This document shows, one piece after another, positions 18,756 to 30,049 of a DNA stretch of 64,000 nucleotides. Location: positions 30,708 to 94,707 of the forward strand of contig JBKEDF010000007.1 in the NCBI GenBank assembly GCA_047975325.1. The letters are read 5' to 3'. The first letter of the stretch is position 1; each line of letters opens with the position of its first letter. The position numbers and the translations under genes are program-made. This DNA is from JBKEDF01 sp047975325. GTDB taxonomy: Bacteria; Pseudomonadota; Alphaproteobacteria; Rhodobacterales; Rhodobacteraceae. The notes below the pieces were generated by a model. It ran no database searches and was not told the DNA's origin. It worked only from the letters and a program-made list of their open reading frames with translations.

Positions 18756-18785
18756 CAGTTACTTAATGCAAGGCCTGATTGTCAA
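18756..18785 (-). promoter_or_regulatory. Candidate promoter with overlapping operator-like inverted repeat
   Basis: On the minus strand TTGACA (18785-18780) is followed after 18 bases by TAACTG (18761-18756). The inverted repeat CAATCAG...CTGATTG (18752-18781) spans the same bases. A regulator bound there would block polymerase, which suggests substrate-controlled expression of the ABC/dehydrogenase operon. No regulator gene is adjacent. Confidence 0.4.
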
Positions 18786-18857
18786 GAAAATTTGGCATCT
18801 GGCCCGGGGTATCTGCCGCCAACCGACCGGCGGCAGGCAACTGTTTGCATTTGCGCA

Positions 18858-18887
18858 TTGAGGCCCATGGGCTCGATGCGCTATAGC
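18858..18887 (+). promoter_or_regulatory. Candidate promoter for obg-proB
   Basis: TTGAGG (18858-18863) and TATAGC (18882-18887) are 18 bases apart, with transcription beginning about 55 bases before obg. A separate GC-rich hairpin CTGCCGCC/GGCGGCAG lies just upstream at 18813-18836 and could insulate the two divergent units. The rest of the 309-base gap shows no gene. Confidence 0.35.
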
Positions 18888-18935
18888 GATGCGCGGTTTC
18901 AACAGGAAAAGGTGGCGCTTGCGCCGCCGATATGA

Positions 18936-21091
<2,156 letters not shown>

Positions 21092-21100
21092 GGTCCGGCC

Positions 21101-21721
21101 CTATCTGACCCCGGTAGTGGACAGGACCCAGGACGAAAGCTGGCGCAGCATTTCCTGCGTTGCATCATTGAGACCTTCGACCACATCGATGGTTTCCGTT
21201 GTCGCAACGGGAACCGAGGCGGTAAAGCTGCGCGAACCGAGCACTGAGGCATCGCTTTCCCGCACGAGCCGGGCCATCAACCGCACCCGGACGGTGGCAC
21301 CGTCACCCGCGCCTTCGGGTTGTACCTCAGCCTGAAGGTCGGTCAGTTCCGACACCAGGACATAATCGCCATAGCTGCCCAGCGGGCGGCGGCCGACATA
21401 GCGGAAGGCATTGCTGTTTTCCAGTGTCCGAACGATAAGCGTCTGCATCATTTCGGGCGTTTCGGTTGCCCAGCTTCCGTCGGGAAGATATTGCGCCTGC
21501 AACGGGCGCGGGCGGATCAGGATCCGGTCGGTCATCAACACGCCGGGCGCGGTGGGCAATTCGACCACCATCTGCCGTGAAACCGTGCGCCGTGCCACCG
21601 GGGCATCGGCCGGGGCGGCCAGATCATAGACATCAAGTGAACCGCCGCCGAGGGCGGAAAGCGCGGCACATCCCGGCAAGAGCGCGGCAGTGGCAAGGGA
21701 AATCAGGGAAATACGGAACAT
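21101..21721 (-). CDS. ABC transport auxiliary lipoprotein (PqiC/MlaB-operon type)
   Basis: The 206-residue lipoprotein has a lipobox at LLPGCAA (Cys near residue 18) after a hydrophobic signal. The mature part (LDVYDLAAPAD, RPLQAQYLPDGSWATETPEMMQTLIVRTLENS) matches the ABC_trans_aux/PqiC family. These proteins pair with MCE-domain proteins in lipid traffic between the membranes. It is the last gene of the mlaE-mlaF-mlaD unit and ends ten bases from the proB stop in tail-to-tail orientation. Confidence 0.85.
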   Translation of the reverse strand: MFRISLISLATAALLPGCAALSALGGGSLDVYDLAAPADAPVARRTVSRQMVVELPTAPGVLMTDRILIRPRPLQAQYLPDGSWATETPEMMQTLIVRTLENSNAFRYVGRRPLGSYGDYVLVSELTDLQAEVQPEGAGDGATVRVRLMARLVRESDASVLGSRSFTASVPVATTETIDVVEGLNDATQEMLRQLSSWVLSTTGVR

Positions 21722-21749
21722 GTCGTCGCCCTTTTACTGGTTTCAAGCG

Positions 21750-23471
21750 TCAGCGGCGATAGGCGGGGCTATTCCCACCCCCGAACAGGAAACGCGTGGG
21801 GTCACGCTGGATCGTTCGGGTTAGCTGATCGAGATTGCGGATCAACTGGCGGGCCTCCCCGGCCAGTCGGGTGAATTGTGGCAAGGCTTCGGTGGCGAAA
21901 GTCCGGACTGGCCCTCCCGAGGCCTGAACCGTCCGGGCAATTTCATCAAAGGCATTGCGGGCAGATGCGCTGGCGGCTTTCAGATCCGCCGTGACATCGG
22001 GAATATCGGCCGAAACCTGTGCAATCGCCTTGTCGAGGCCGTTGATGCTGCGGCGCAGATCGGCGGTGATGCCGGCGACATCCTCATTGATCACGCGGTC
22101 GGCCCCTTCAAAGGTGCGCTCGGCTGCGGCAAGCGTGCGTTCACCGATGGCGAGGGCGGAATTGATTGCTGTCAGCGTTGTATTCGCCCGGGTAAAGGTG
22201 TCGGTGACGGTAGTCATCATTTCGCTGGCATCGTCCATCACGCCATCGGCCTTGCCTGCGGCGCTGGTCAGGCTTTCGCCGACCTCGGTTGCGGTCTGGC
22301 TGATTGCGGCGGTGGCGCTGCGGATATCGGCCATGATGACCGGCAGGTCGGTATTGGCGGCCTCGGCAATCGGCTGGATCGCGGAACGCGCCTCGGCGAT
22401 CAGTGCCGCGCCGTCACCCATGATCAGCGTGTCGAAATCGGCTGCGGCCTGATCGATGGTTTCCAGTGTTGCGTTCAGGTTCACGATCATCGCATCGGTG
22501 GCGGTGATGGTCTGTTGCAATTCGTTCAGGCGCGCGGTTGCCGCTCCTCCCGCCTGATCATAGGTCACCATCATCTTGCGCGCCTCATCCCCGACGCCTT
22601 CGACCTGACTGCGGAATTCCTCGATTGCGGTTGAAAGTTCCTCCGTCGCCACGCGCAGGTCATTATTGACATAGGCATCGATGGATTGAAGCGTGATGGA
22701 GGCCTTGTCGAGCGTCTCGGTGCCGGTGGCCATTGTGGTCTGCGATTCCTCGGCCAGGCTGGAAATGGATTTCAGCGTTTCATCCGCCGTCTCGAAAAGG
22801 GTTTCGGCCTTGGATGTCAGCCCTTGCAACATGGCGTTGAAATTCGATGTTTCGATCGCGAACCCCGACACGGCGGAGGCCACGACACTGAAATCATCCA
22901 GTGCCTGGGCAAAGCTTTCGGATGCGGATTCAGTGTTCTGAAGGATGTTATCCACCCGCTGGATGTTTTCCGAACGGAACAGGTTGGCGACTTCCCGGGC
23001 AACGCGGGTGGCTTCCTCCATCAATTCAGGGGCATCTTCGGAAAGTGTTTGCAACACCGAACGGCCTGCCTCGATCTCGGGAATGGCTCCCTCGGTAATA
23101 TCCTCCAACAAAGGGTCGGTATTGGTGCCTGCCGAGATCCCGACATAGGAAACGCCCGTTACCCCCTGCGATTCGATGGTGGCAATGGAGGAGGTCCGCA
23201 CCGGAACATCGGCACTGACCTCCAGGCGGACCAGAACCGTGCCATCGCCATCGGGCGAAAGCTGCACATTGGTCACCTGACCCACCTGCACCCCTGCAAA
23301 GCGGACATCGGAAGCCCGCGACAATCCCGAAACCGAACTGAAACGGACATCGTAATAGTCGAATTGCTGATCCAGCTCCACGCGTGCGAACCATAGGAAA
23401 AAGGCCGCAATGCCAAGGAAGCCCGCAACGGTGAAGGCTCCGATCAAAATGTAATTTGCTCTGGTTTCCAT
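21750..23471 (-). CDS. mlaD: MCE-domain lipid transport protein MlaD, long helical form
   Basis: The product is ~573 residues. It has one N-terminal membrane anchor (YILIGAFTVAGFLGIAAFF), a single MCE domain (VRFSSVSGLSRASDVRFAGV, VTGVSYVGIS), then ~400 residues of Ala/Thr/Glu-rich predicted helix and a basic tail. E. coli MlaD is ~180 residues; the long helix resembles MCE proteins that form periplasmic needles or tunnels. ATG 23471 lies three bases after mlaF. Role: the periplasmic component carrying phospholipid between inner and outer membranes. Confidence 0.9.
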   Translation of the reverse strand: METRANYILIGAFTVAGFLGIAAFFLWFARVELDQQFDYYDVRFSSVSGLSRASDVRFAGVQVGQVTNVQLSPDGDGTVLVRLEVSADVPVRTSSIATIESQGVTGVSYVGISAGTNTDPLLEDITEGAIPEIEAGRSVLQTLSEDAPELMEEATRVAREVANLFRSENIQRVDNILQNTESASESFAQALDDFSVVASAVSGFAIETSNFNAMLQGLTSKAETLFETADETLKSISSLAEESQTTMATGTETLDKASITLQSIDAYVNNDLRVATEELSTAIEEFRSQVEGVGDEARKMMVTYDQAGGAATARLNELQQTITATDAMIVNLNATLETIDQAAADFDTLIMGDGAALIAEARSAIQPIAEAANTDLPVIMADIRSATAAISQTATEVGESLTSAAGKADGVMDDASEMMTTVTDTFTRANTTLTAINSALAIGERTLAAAERTFEGADRVINEDVAGITADLRRSINGLDKAIAQVSADIPDVTADLKAASASARNAFDEIARTVQASGGPVRTFATEALPQFTRLAGEARQLIRNLDQLTRTIQRDPTRFLFGGGNSPAYRR

Positions 23472-23473
23472 GG

Positions 23474-24271
23474 TTAACCGGCCTTCTGTGCATCTTTGGT
23501 GGCAAGCGCGGCGCGCGCGCGCGGCCCGTGGAAATATTCGTGAACCCAGGGATGGTCCACGTGCAGCATCTCTTCCATCGTTCCGGTGATCAGGACCCTC
23601 TTTTCCGAGAGGACCGCGATCCTGTCGCAAATCGCATGCAACGTATCAAGGTCATGGGTAACAAGAAAGACCGTCAGACCCATGGTGTCGCTGAGATTGC
23701 GGATCAGGTTGTCAAATTCCGCCGCACCGATCGGGTCGAGCCCCGCCGTGGGCTCATCCAGAAAGACGATTTCCGGGTCCAGGGCAAGGGCACGGGCCAG
23801 GCCCGCGCGCTTGCGCATGCCGCCCGACAGTTCGGACGGGAACTTGTCCCCCGCCAGATAGGGCAGGCCGGAAAGGGAAATCTTCAGATCGGCCATCGCA
23901 TGCCGCAATTCGGGGTCAAGCCCCTCAATTGCACGCATCGGCACCTCGACATTTTCCCGCACATTAAGCGAGGAGAAAAGCGCGCCATCCTGAAACATCA
24001 CCCCCCAGCGGCGCTCAAGGGCGGTGCGTTCCTCCTCTGTGGCGCTGCGCACATTGGTGCCCAGCACTTCCACATCGCCAGCAGCGGGGCGTTGCAGCCC
24101 GGCGATGGACCGCAACAGGACCGACTTTCCGGTCCCCGAACCGCCAACCACGCCGAGGATTTCCCCGCGATAGACATCCAGATCCAGATTGTCATGCACG
24201 ACATGCCGGCCAAACTGGTTCCGGATTCCCCTGAGGCGGATGACGGTTTCCTTTTCCGGCATGGTGTTCAT
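23474..24271 (-). CDS. mlaF: Phospholipid ABC transporter ATPase MlaF
   Basis: This cytoplasmic ATPase of ~265 residues has Walker A GGSGTGKS, signature LSGGMRKRAGLARAL and Walker B FLDEPTAGLDP, the sequence style of MlaF/TtgA2. It would drive lipid movement through MlaE. The ATG at 24271 overlaps the mlaE stop as ATGA; the frame is open further upstream, but that stretch is inside mlaE. Confidence 0.93.
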   Translation of the reverse strand: MNTMPEKETVIRLRGIRNQFGRHVVHDNLDLDVYRGEILGVVGGSGTGKSVLLRSIAGLQRPAAGDVEVLGTNVRSATEEERTALERRWGVMFQDGALFSSLNVRENVEVPMRAIEGLDPELRHAMADLKISLSGLPYLAGDKFPSELSGGMRKRAGLARALALDPEIVFLDEPTAGLDPIGAAEFDNLIRNLSDTMGLTVFLVTHDLDTLHAICDRIAVLSEKRVLITGTMEEMLHVDHPWVHEYFHGPRARAALATKDAQKAG

Positions 24272-25395
24272 ATCCCCACCTGCGAAAAGAAGATCGAAAA
24301 TATGGCATCGGCGACGATTACCGCGAAGATGGCCGTAACAACGGCGGCTGAGGTTTTCTGACCCAGCGATTCCGCATTGTTGCCAACCGACATTCCGGCC
24401 TGACAACCGACAATTCCGATGATGACGGCAAAGACCGGTGCTTTTGAAATGCCGACAACGAAATGCCTTACATCCGTTCCTTCCAACAGGCGAGAGACGA
24501 ACATGCCCGGCGAAATGCCCAGCTCTAACCAGCTCATCAACCCGCCACCGAAAATTCCCGCCACATTCGAAAGCAGCCCCAGAATCGGCAGCATCAGCAA
24601 AAGCGCCAGTACCCGCGGCACGATCAGCGCCGAAACCGGATCGATGCCAAGCGTACGCATTGCATCCACTTCCTCACGCATCTTCATTGATCCGATGGCG
24701 GCGGTAAAGGCCGAGGCGGTACGGCCCGCGACGATGATCGAGGTCAGCAGGATACCCAATTCGCGCAGGATCGACACGGAGATCAGATCGACGACAAAAA
24801 CTTCGGCACCGAATTGCCTGAGCTGCGTAGCCCCCTGAAAGGCCAGCACGATCCCGATCAGAAAGGACATGAGCGCCACGATCGGGACGGCGCGCAGGCC
24901 GACCTCCTGGCAATGATGTACCAATGCGGTCAGCCGGAATTCCGAAGGATGCAGGATGGATCGTCCCAGGCGGGACAGGAAAAGCCCCAGATAGCCCAGA
25001 AGCTGGCCCTGGTATTTCATCCAGTCCACAACTTTGCGTCCGATCGCTTCCAGCCAGTCCGAAATACCGCTGCGTGTATCCGGGATCGTATCGGGATCGG
25101 GCAGCCCCTTGCGGACGGTATCAAGGAGGGAGGCCACGGCGTTATCGGCGCCACGGATCGTCAGGGCATGTCCGGCCTTGGCAGCATCCATCTCCGCCTC
25201 CGCGATGGCCCAAGCTGCCGCGGTATCAAGCCGTGTCACCCTTGACAGATCGACCTCCAGCGACCCCTGTCGCACGGCGGCTTGCAGTTCCTGATGCAGC
25301 GCGGTGAGTTCGGCCAGCGAAAACCGCCCCGAAAGACGCAGCATGCCAACGCCTTCATTGCGGGCCATTTCGATTTGTGCTGCTGCGCTATCCAT
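24268..25395 (-). CDS. mlaE: MlaE lipid ABC permease with N-terminal STAS domain
   Basis: The product of ~375 residues joins two parts that are separate in E. coli. An N-terminal ~100-residue STAS domain (MLRLSGRFSLAELTALHQEL, VDLSRVTRLDTAAAWAI; MlaB-like) precedes an MlaE permease (RAVPIVALMSFLIGIVLAFQ, ILRELGILLTSIIVAGRTAS). No separate mlaB gene is seen, so the fusion supplies that function. It is the first gene of the operon and is divergent from proA. The start at 25395 is chosen over 25443 by protein content; its ribosome site is weak. Confidence 0.88.
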   Translation of the reverse strand: MDSAAAQIEMARNEGVGMLRLSGRFSLAELTALHQELQAAVRQGSLEVDLSRVTRLDTAAAWAIAEAEMDAAKAGHALTIRGADNAVASLLDTVRKGLPDPDTIPDTRSGISDWLEAIGRKVVDWMKYQGQLLGYLGLFLSRLGRSILHPSEFRLTALVHHCQEVGLRAVPIVALMSFLIGIVLAFQGATQLRQFGAEVFVVDLISVSILRELGILLTSIIVAGRTASAFTAAIGSMKMREEVDAMRTLGIDPVSALIVPRVLALLLMLPILGLLSNVAGIFGGGLMSWLELGISPGMFVSRLLEGTDVRHFVVGISKAPVFAVIIGIVGCQAGMSVGNNAESLGQKTSAAVVTAIFAVIVADAIFSIFFSQVGI

Positions 25396-25492
25396 GGGTA
25401 AGAGCTTGTGAAATCCGGCTGTTTCGCAACCGCTGGTTATCATGTGCCCGTTAAGCGGCCAAGAGGCAGAAATCCCGTGACCTCGCTCTTTG

Positions 25493-25521
25493 TTGCGGGT
25501 TGTTTCAATCTGGCATAGATA
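25493..25521 (+). promoter_or_regulatory. Candidate promoter for proA
   Basis: TTGCGG (25493-25498), a 17-base spacer and TAGATA (25516-25521) place a start near 25528, about 30 bases before the chosen proA ATG. It would give proA its own transcription now that it is separated from proB. Confidence 0.4.
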
Positions 25522-25556
25522 TGGGCGGTTCTTCCTTTAAGTTAGGGATGGTCGAA

Positions 25557-26819
25557 ATGGACGGCACCGGGGTTGCGGATCTGATGACGGATATCGGCGC
25601 GCGCGCGAAGGCTGCGGCGGCGGAACTTGCCTTTGCCCCGGCCCCGGCCCGTGCGGCCGCGCTGACCCATGCGGCCAAGGCGTTGATTGCGGCTGAAAAG
25701 GACCTTCTGGCTGCAAATGCAAAAGACCTCGATTTCGCCCGGGAAAAGGGGTTGAGCGAGGCAATGCTGGATCGTCTGCGCCTTGACGGCGTGCGAATTG
25801 CCGGAATTGCCGAAGGGTTGCATGCGGTTGCGGCGCAAGCCGATCCGGTCGGACAGGTGATTGCCGAATGGGACCGGCCCACGGGGCTTCATATTCAACG
25901 TGTCCGTACGCCGCTTGGTGTGGTGGGGGTGATTTACGAATCCCGGCCCAATGTGACGGCGGATGCCGGTGCCCTTTGTCTCAAGGCGGGGAATGCGGTC
26001 ATTCTGCGTGGTGGTTCGGAAAGCTTTCATTCCTCCACCGCAATCCACGCGGCGCTGCTGATCGGGCTGGAAAAGGCGGGGTTGCCCCGTGACGCGATCC
26101 AGCTTGTTCCGACGCGTGACCGGCAGGCTGTCGCCGCCATGTTGCGTGCGGTCGAATATATCGATGTAATCGTGCCGCGCGGCGGCAAGGGGCTGGTGGG
26201 GCTTGTGCAGCGGGAGGCAAGGGTGCCTGTCTTTTCGCATCTGGAGGGGATCTGCCACGTCTATGCGGATGGTGAGGCCGACCCGAAAATGGCTCGCGCG
26301 GTGGTGCTCAATGCCAAGACGCGGCGCACGGGTATCTGCGGGGCAGCGGAATGTCTGCTTATCGACCGTGCCTTTCTGGCTCGTCACGGGACGGTGCTGA
26401 TCGAGGATCTGCTCAAGGCCGGGGTGGAGGTGCGGGCCGAGGGCGAACTTGCACAGATAGCCGGAACCATTCCGGCCCGGCCCGAAGATTTCGGGCACGA
26501 ATTCCTGGATCGTATCATCGCGGTGCGGCTTGTGGACGGGGTGGATGGCGCGATAGACCATATCCATCGCTTCAGTTCCAGCCACACGGAGACGATCCTG
26601 ACCGAAAATGATGCAACGGCCGAACGGTTCTTCCAACGGGTCGATTCCGCGATCGTGATGCGCAATGCCTCCACCCAATTTGCTGATGGCGGGGAATTTG
26701 GCATGGGGGCGGAAATCGGCATTGCGACCGGCAAGATGCATGCGCGCGGGCCGGTCGGGGCGGAACAGCTGACCAGCTTCAAATATATCGTCACGGGTGA
26801 CGGCACCTGCCGCGCCTGA
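25557..26819 (+). CDS. proA: Gamma-glutamyl phosphate reductase ProA
   Basis: ProA reduces gamma-glutamyl phosphate to glutamate semialdehyde with NADPH in proline synthesis. The ~420-residue product has the ALDH-like fold: [32 protein letters not shown], and the catalytic Cys in [14 protein letters not shown]. Late [15 protein letters not shown] is also typical. Starts at 25548 or 25521 are possible in frame; 25557 best matches the family N-terminus and has AGGG upstream. Confidence 0.94.
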   Translation: MDGTGVADLMTDIGARAKAAAAELAFAPAPARAAALTHAAKALIAAEKDLLAANAKDLDFAREKGLSEAMLDRLRLDGVRIAGIAEGLHAVAAQADPVGQVIAEWDRPTGLHIQRVRTPLGVVGVIYESRPNVTADAGALCLKAGNAVILRGGSESFHSSTAIHAALLIGLEKAGLPRDAIQLVPTRDRQAVAAMLRAVEYIDVIVPRGGKGLVGLVQREARVPVFSHLEGICHVYADGEADPKMARAVVLNAKTRRTGICGAAECLLIDRAFLARHGTVLIEDLLKAGVEVRAEGELAQIAGTIPARPEDFGHEFLDRIIAVRLVDGVDGAIDHIHRFSSSHTETILTENDATAERFFQRVDSAIVMRNASTQFADGGEFGMGAEIGIATGKMHARGPVGAEQLTSFKYIVTGDGTCRA

Positions 26820-26828
26820 CTGGCTGGA

Positions 26829-27431
26829 TCACACGGAAATCCGGATCCGGCTTTCCTGAAGTTCGACCGAGAGGTGGCGCATTTTTCGTGCGGCTTCCTC
26901 GGTCAGAAGGGCGAAATGAACAAGCGCTGGTGTGATCTCCGCGCCTGATGCGGTGTGGCCCGCAAGGATATCCCATAGCTCGGCATCGAGTCGCAGGCGT
27001 TCCGCCTTTCCGACCAGCTGAAGCCGCCTGTTTTCCAGGCTGATGGTGACGTGCCCGCCAAAGGCCATGGCGGTTTCCAGGCAAAGCAACGCCAGAAAGG
27101 CCAGTTTGGCCTCATTGCGCGACAGATCGGTTTCTATTCGCCATTCGACCTTCATCCGGCTGCCCCGACCTATATCCCTGAGGATTGCGCCTATCTCCGC
27201 ACGCCCGATACGCTGATCGAGGGAACCCTGTCCGAAAGCGATCCGGAAAAACCGGAGCCGGGCATTTGCGGAACTCACACTTTCCGACACAAGGAGCATT
27301 TCAGGGCTGGTCCGCCCCGTGCCCTCCATCATCACAAGTTCAACCCCATTGCCGATTGCCCCGATAGGGCTGATAAGATCATGACAGATGCGCGAGCCGA
27401 GAAGGGCGGCAAGATCGGGGCGGTCGGACAT
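26829..27431 (-). CDS. chpT: Histidine phosphotransferase ChpT-like protein
   Basis: The 200-residue product begins LAALLGSRICHDLISPIGAI, carrying the phospho-accepting His of the ChpT dimerisation helix. A degenerate ATPase-like C-terminal half follows. In Caulobacter and other alphaproteobacteria ChpT passes phosphate from CckA to CtrA and CpdR in cell-cycle, motility or gene-transfer-agent control. It is divergent from a DUF3553 gene by 24 bases and convergent with proA. The identity rests on the His motif, length and fold pattern. Confidence 0.85.
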   Translation of the reverse strand: MSDRPDLAALLGSRICHDLISPIGAIGNGVELVMMEGTGRTSPEMLLVSESVSSANARLRFFRIAFGQGSLDQRIGRAEIGAILRDIGRGSRMKVEWRIETDLSRNEAKLAFLALLCLETAMAFGGHVTISLENRRLQLVGKAERLRLDAELWDILAGHTASGAEITPALVHFALLTEEAARKMRHLSVELQESRIRISV

Positions 27432-27455
27432 GGTTTCTCCTGCGAAGGAAATAAA

Positions 27456-27641
27456 ATGAACAGCTTACTTGAACCGGGAATGATCGTGCGGCATCCCAAT
27501 CAACCTGATTGGGGCCTCGGTCAGGTCCAGTCCAATATTGGAAATCGGATCACTGTGAACTTTGAACACAGGGGAAAAGTCACAATTGATAGTCGACAAG
27601 TTACACTTTTACGCGAATTTGGAATCGATAATTCAACCTAA
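27456..27641 (+). CDS. DUF3553-family small protein
   Basis: The product has 61 residues: a short start, then PGMIVRHPNQPDWGLGQVQS, NRITVNFEHRGKVTID and a C-terminal LLREFG. That pattern resembles the DUF3553 family and the CarD/RapA-type Tudor-like barrels that contact RNA polymerase or DNA. GAAGGA lies eight bases before the ATG. Function is unknown; the shared, very short divergent region with chpT means their promoters must overlap coding sequence. Confidence 0.75.
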   Translation: MNSLLEPGMIVRHPNQPDWGLGQVQSNIGNRITVNFEHRGKVTIDSRQVTLLREFGIDNST

Positions 27642-27725
27642 TACTGTTTCTTGCTGGAATTCAATGCTGTCCGATAGGACCATCCCCTGACGGGTGTGAT
27701 GCATGGATCGTCAACGGGTCGGCGG

Positions 27726-27754
27726 TTGCATTTGAACGGTGGTTTCCCTAGATG
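27726..27754 (+). promoter_or_regulatory. Weak candidate promoter for olsBA
   Basis: TTGCAT (27726-27731) and TAGATG (27749-27754) are 17 bases apart in the 160-base gap before olsB. This is a motif match only; ols genes are often phosphate-controlled, but I see no clear Pho box. Confidence 0.25.
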
Positions 27755-27801
27755 TCTTCGGGATTTCGGGGCTTTCCCGGAAGAAGGGGAGCAGGGGCGA
27801 A

Positions 27802-28584
27802 ATGCGGGCCGACAGGGGCTATTACAAGGTGCAGCTGGCGCGCGATGCGCAGGATCTGGCTGCCGTACAGCGTCTGCGCTATCGGGTTTTCGTGGAAGAG
27901 CTTGGCGGGGATGGCCCGCTTGTTGATCATGCGAACCGTCTGGAGCGCGATGATTTCGACGATCTGGCGGATCACCTGATCCTGATCGATGAACGGGCCG
28001 GGGGTACCCCCGAGGATCGGATTGTCGGGGTTTATCGGCTGTTGCCGGGATCGCGGCTCCATTCCGGGCAGCGCTTCTATTCCGAAAGTGAATTTGATCT
28101 GTCGCCACTCAGGGCGACGGGGCGGCCCCTGCTGGAACTGGGCCGGTCCTGCGTGGCACGGGATCATCGTGGCGGGACGGGAATGATGATGCTCTGGAAC
28201 GGGCTGGCCGATTACATCCTGTCGCGTGGAATCGAGATCCTGTTCGGCGCTGCCAGTTTTCATGGAACGGATGTTGCTGCGCTGGCGCAGCCCCTGTCCT
28301 ATCTGCACCACCATCACCTTGCGCCGGAGACGCTGCGGGTGCGCGCCATTGGCACGGATGCCGCCCCCATTGCGCTGCTGTCACGCAATGCGGTGGATCG
28401 GAAGGCCGCTATGCTGGGAACGCCCGCGCTGATCAAAGCCTATCTGCGGTTGGGCGGATATGTGGGCGAGGGGGCTTTTGTGGATCATGCCTTCAACACG
28501 ACCGATGTTTGCCTGGTGATGGATACACAGCGCATGTCCACCCGCCATCGCGATTTCTATATTCGCAAGGCTGAACTGAAATGA
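27802..28584 (+). CDS. olsB: L-ornithine N-alpha-acyltransferase OlsB
   Basis: OlsB attaches a 3-hydroxy fatty acid from acyl carrier protein to ornithine, the first step of ornithine-lipid synthesis. The ~260-residue product has the family core: QRLRYRVFVEELG, a central LELGRSCVARDHRGG and GIEILFGAASFHGTD, then YLHHHHLAPE. ATG 27802 has AGGGG upstream. The stop overlaps olsA in ATGA. The order olsB-olsA is the usual one in Rhodobacterales. Confidence 0.92.
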   Translation: MRADRGYYKVQLARDAQDLAAVQRLRYRVFVEELGGDGPLVDHANRLERDDFDDLADHLILIDERAGGTPEDRIVGVYRLLPGSRLHSGQRFYSESEFDLSPLRATGRPLLELGRSCVARDHRGGTGMMMLWNGLADYILSRGIEILFGAASFHGTDVAALAQPLSYLHHHHLAPETLRVRAIGTDAAPIALLSRNAVDRKAAMLGTPALIKAYLRLGGYVGEGAFVDHAFNTTDVCLVMDTQRMSTRHRDFYIRKAELK

Positions 28585-29393
28585 CGGAATGGCGTCGCGA
28601 CGAGGTGCCATATGAACGGATCGGTCCTGTTGGTTGGCTGCGGGCGGGAGTACGGGCCGTGCTTTTTGCCATCGTGGTTTTCGGAGGGTTGCTGATCCTT
28701 CTGGCCCTGCGGTTGTTCGAAGCGCCGCTTTTCGGCAAGACCCGTCCCTGGAGCCCTTACGTGACGCAGGTCGTCTGCCGTCTTTGCCTGCCGGTTCTGG
28801 GTCTGCGGGCCACAATCCGGGGACGGCCGATGGCATGTCGCGGGGCGGTGGTGGCCAATCATGCCTCCTGGTTGGATATCATTGTTCTGAATGCCTTTGA
28901 CCGGGTCTATTTCGTTTCCAAATCCGAAGTGGCGGCCTGGCCGGTGATTGGCTGGCTTGCCCGCGCCACGGGGACGTTATTCATAGCGCGTGATCCGGCG
29001 GCAGCGAAACACCAGCAGGCACAGTTCGAAACGCGGCTACGGGCGGGACATCGGCTGTTGTTCTTCCCGGAGGGAACCAGCACCGACAGCCGCCGTATTC
29101 TTCCCTTCAAGACAACACTTTTTGCGGCCTTCTATACCCATGGGATGGAAGAAATCATGCATGTTCAGCCTGTTACCGTGAATTATACTGCCCCAGGGGG
29201 GAAGGATCCCCGTTTTTATGGCTGGTGGGGCGATATGGATTTTGCAACACATATGTTTGTGGTGCTGGCCTGCCCGAAACCGGGCCATGTTGCGTTAATC
29301 TATCATGATCCGGTTCCGGTGGATGAATTCAAAGGGCGCAAGCCGCTGGCCGCACATCTGGAAGACGTGATCCGCAAAGGAATACCGGATTGA
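28581..29393 (+). CDS. olsA: Lyso-ornithine lipid O-acyltransferase OlsA
   Basis: The 270-residue membrane-bound acyltransferase is of the PlsC family. The catalytic HX4D motif is NHASWLD, with the later FPEGTSTDSRRILPFK substrate motif, after an N-terminal hydrophobic helix. Beside olsB it should add the second fatty acid to lyso-ornithine lipid; members can also act on lysophosphatidic acid. The stop lies 20 bases from the convergent ThiE-like gene. Confidence 0.92.
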   Translation: MTEWRRDEVPYERIGPVGWLRAGVRAVLFAIVVFGGLLILLALRLFEAPLFGKTRPWSPYVTQVVCRLCLPVLGLRATIRGRPMACRGAVVANHASWLDIIVLNAFDRVYFVSKSEVAAWPVIGWLARATGTLFIARDPAAAKHQQAQFETRLRAGHRLLFFPEGTSTDSRRILPFKTTLFAAFYTHGMEEIMHVQPVTVNYTAPGGKDPRFYGWWGDMDFATHMFVVLACPKPGHVALIYHDPVPVDEFKGRKPLAAHLEDVIRKGIPD

Positions 29394-29412
29394 CGGAAGA
29401 TCCGCCCCGGGA

Positions 29413-30033
29413 TCAACCCAGCGGGGCAATCAGGGTACGCAGGGCCGAAACCGGGCTGTCATCTGTCCAGATTTCGTCGCCGATGCCGAAGAAATCGGTG
29501 ACAGGCGCAAGATCGGCCACGGTTTCCACGCATAATGCGCCTTCGGCAACTACCGGAACCTCGATCATTTCCGACCACCATTCGAATATTTCGCGTGGTG
29601 CGGTCCGTCCATCGCCCAGGGGCGAAGGCCCCACCGGACCGAAGGCAATGTAATCGGCCCCGGCCTCGGCCGCGTTTATTCCGTCATGGCGGGAAGATTC
29701 GGCGAAGGTGCCGATAATGGCATCTGTACCCATTTCATCGCGCAGCTTGCGAATTGGCCGGTGCGCATCGGTCAGATGCACCCCGTCAAGTCCCAGCCGG
29801 TCGGCCAGCATGACATGGTTTTCCACCACGATCGCGACATCGCGGGCATGGGCAATCTCGCGCAGGCAATCGGCGGCGCGTGAAATTTCCGCCTCGTCGC
29901 GGGATGCAAGGGCGAGCCGGAGGCAGGCGATATCTACCGCATCAAGCACAGCCTTCAACCTGTCGGGAAAGCCTTGCAGCGAAAATGCGGGCGGTGTGAT
30001 GAGGTAGATTTGCGGGCGTTCGGTTTCGGCCAT
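29413..30033 (-). CDS. Thiamine-phosphate-synthase-like protein (ThiE/TenI fold)
   Basis: The 206-residue TIM-barrel protein has IYLITPP at the start, LDGVHLTDAHRPIRKLR and GADYIAFGPVGPSPLG, the ThiE/TenI pattern. ThiE joins the pyrimidine and thiazole parts of thiamine. Some ThiE-specific residues are not obvious, and no other thi gene is nearby, so a paralogue with another role is possible. It lies 16 bases downstream of a nucleotidyltransferase gene on the same strand. Confidence 0.75.
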   Translation of the reverse strand: MAETERPQIYLITPPAFSLQGFPDRLKAVLDAVDIACLRLALASRDEAEISRAADCLREIAHARDVAIVVENHVMLADRLGLDGVHLTDAHRPIRKLRDEMGTDAIIGTFAESSRHDGINAAEAGADYIAFGPVGPSPLGDGRTAPREIFEWWSEMIEVPVVAEGALCVETVADLAPVTDFFGIGDEIWTDDSPVSALRTLIAPLG

Positions 30034-30049
30034 GATTGCGTCCTTCGCG

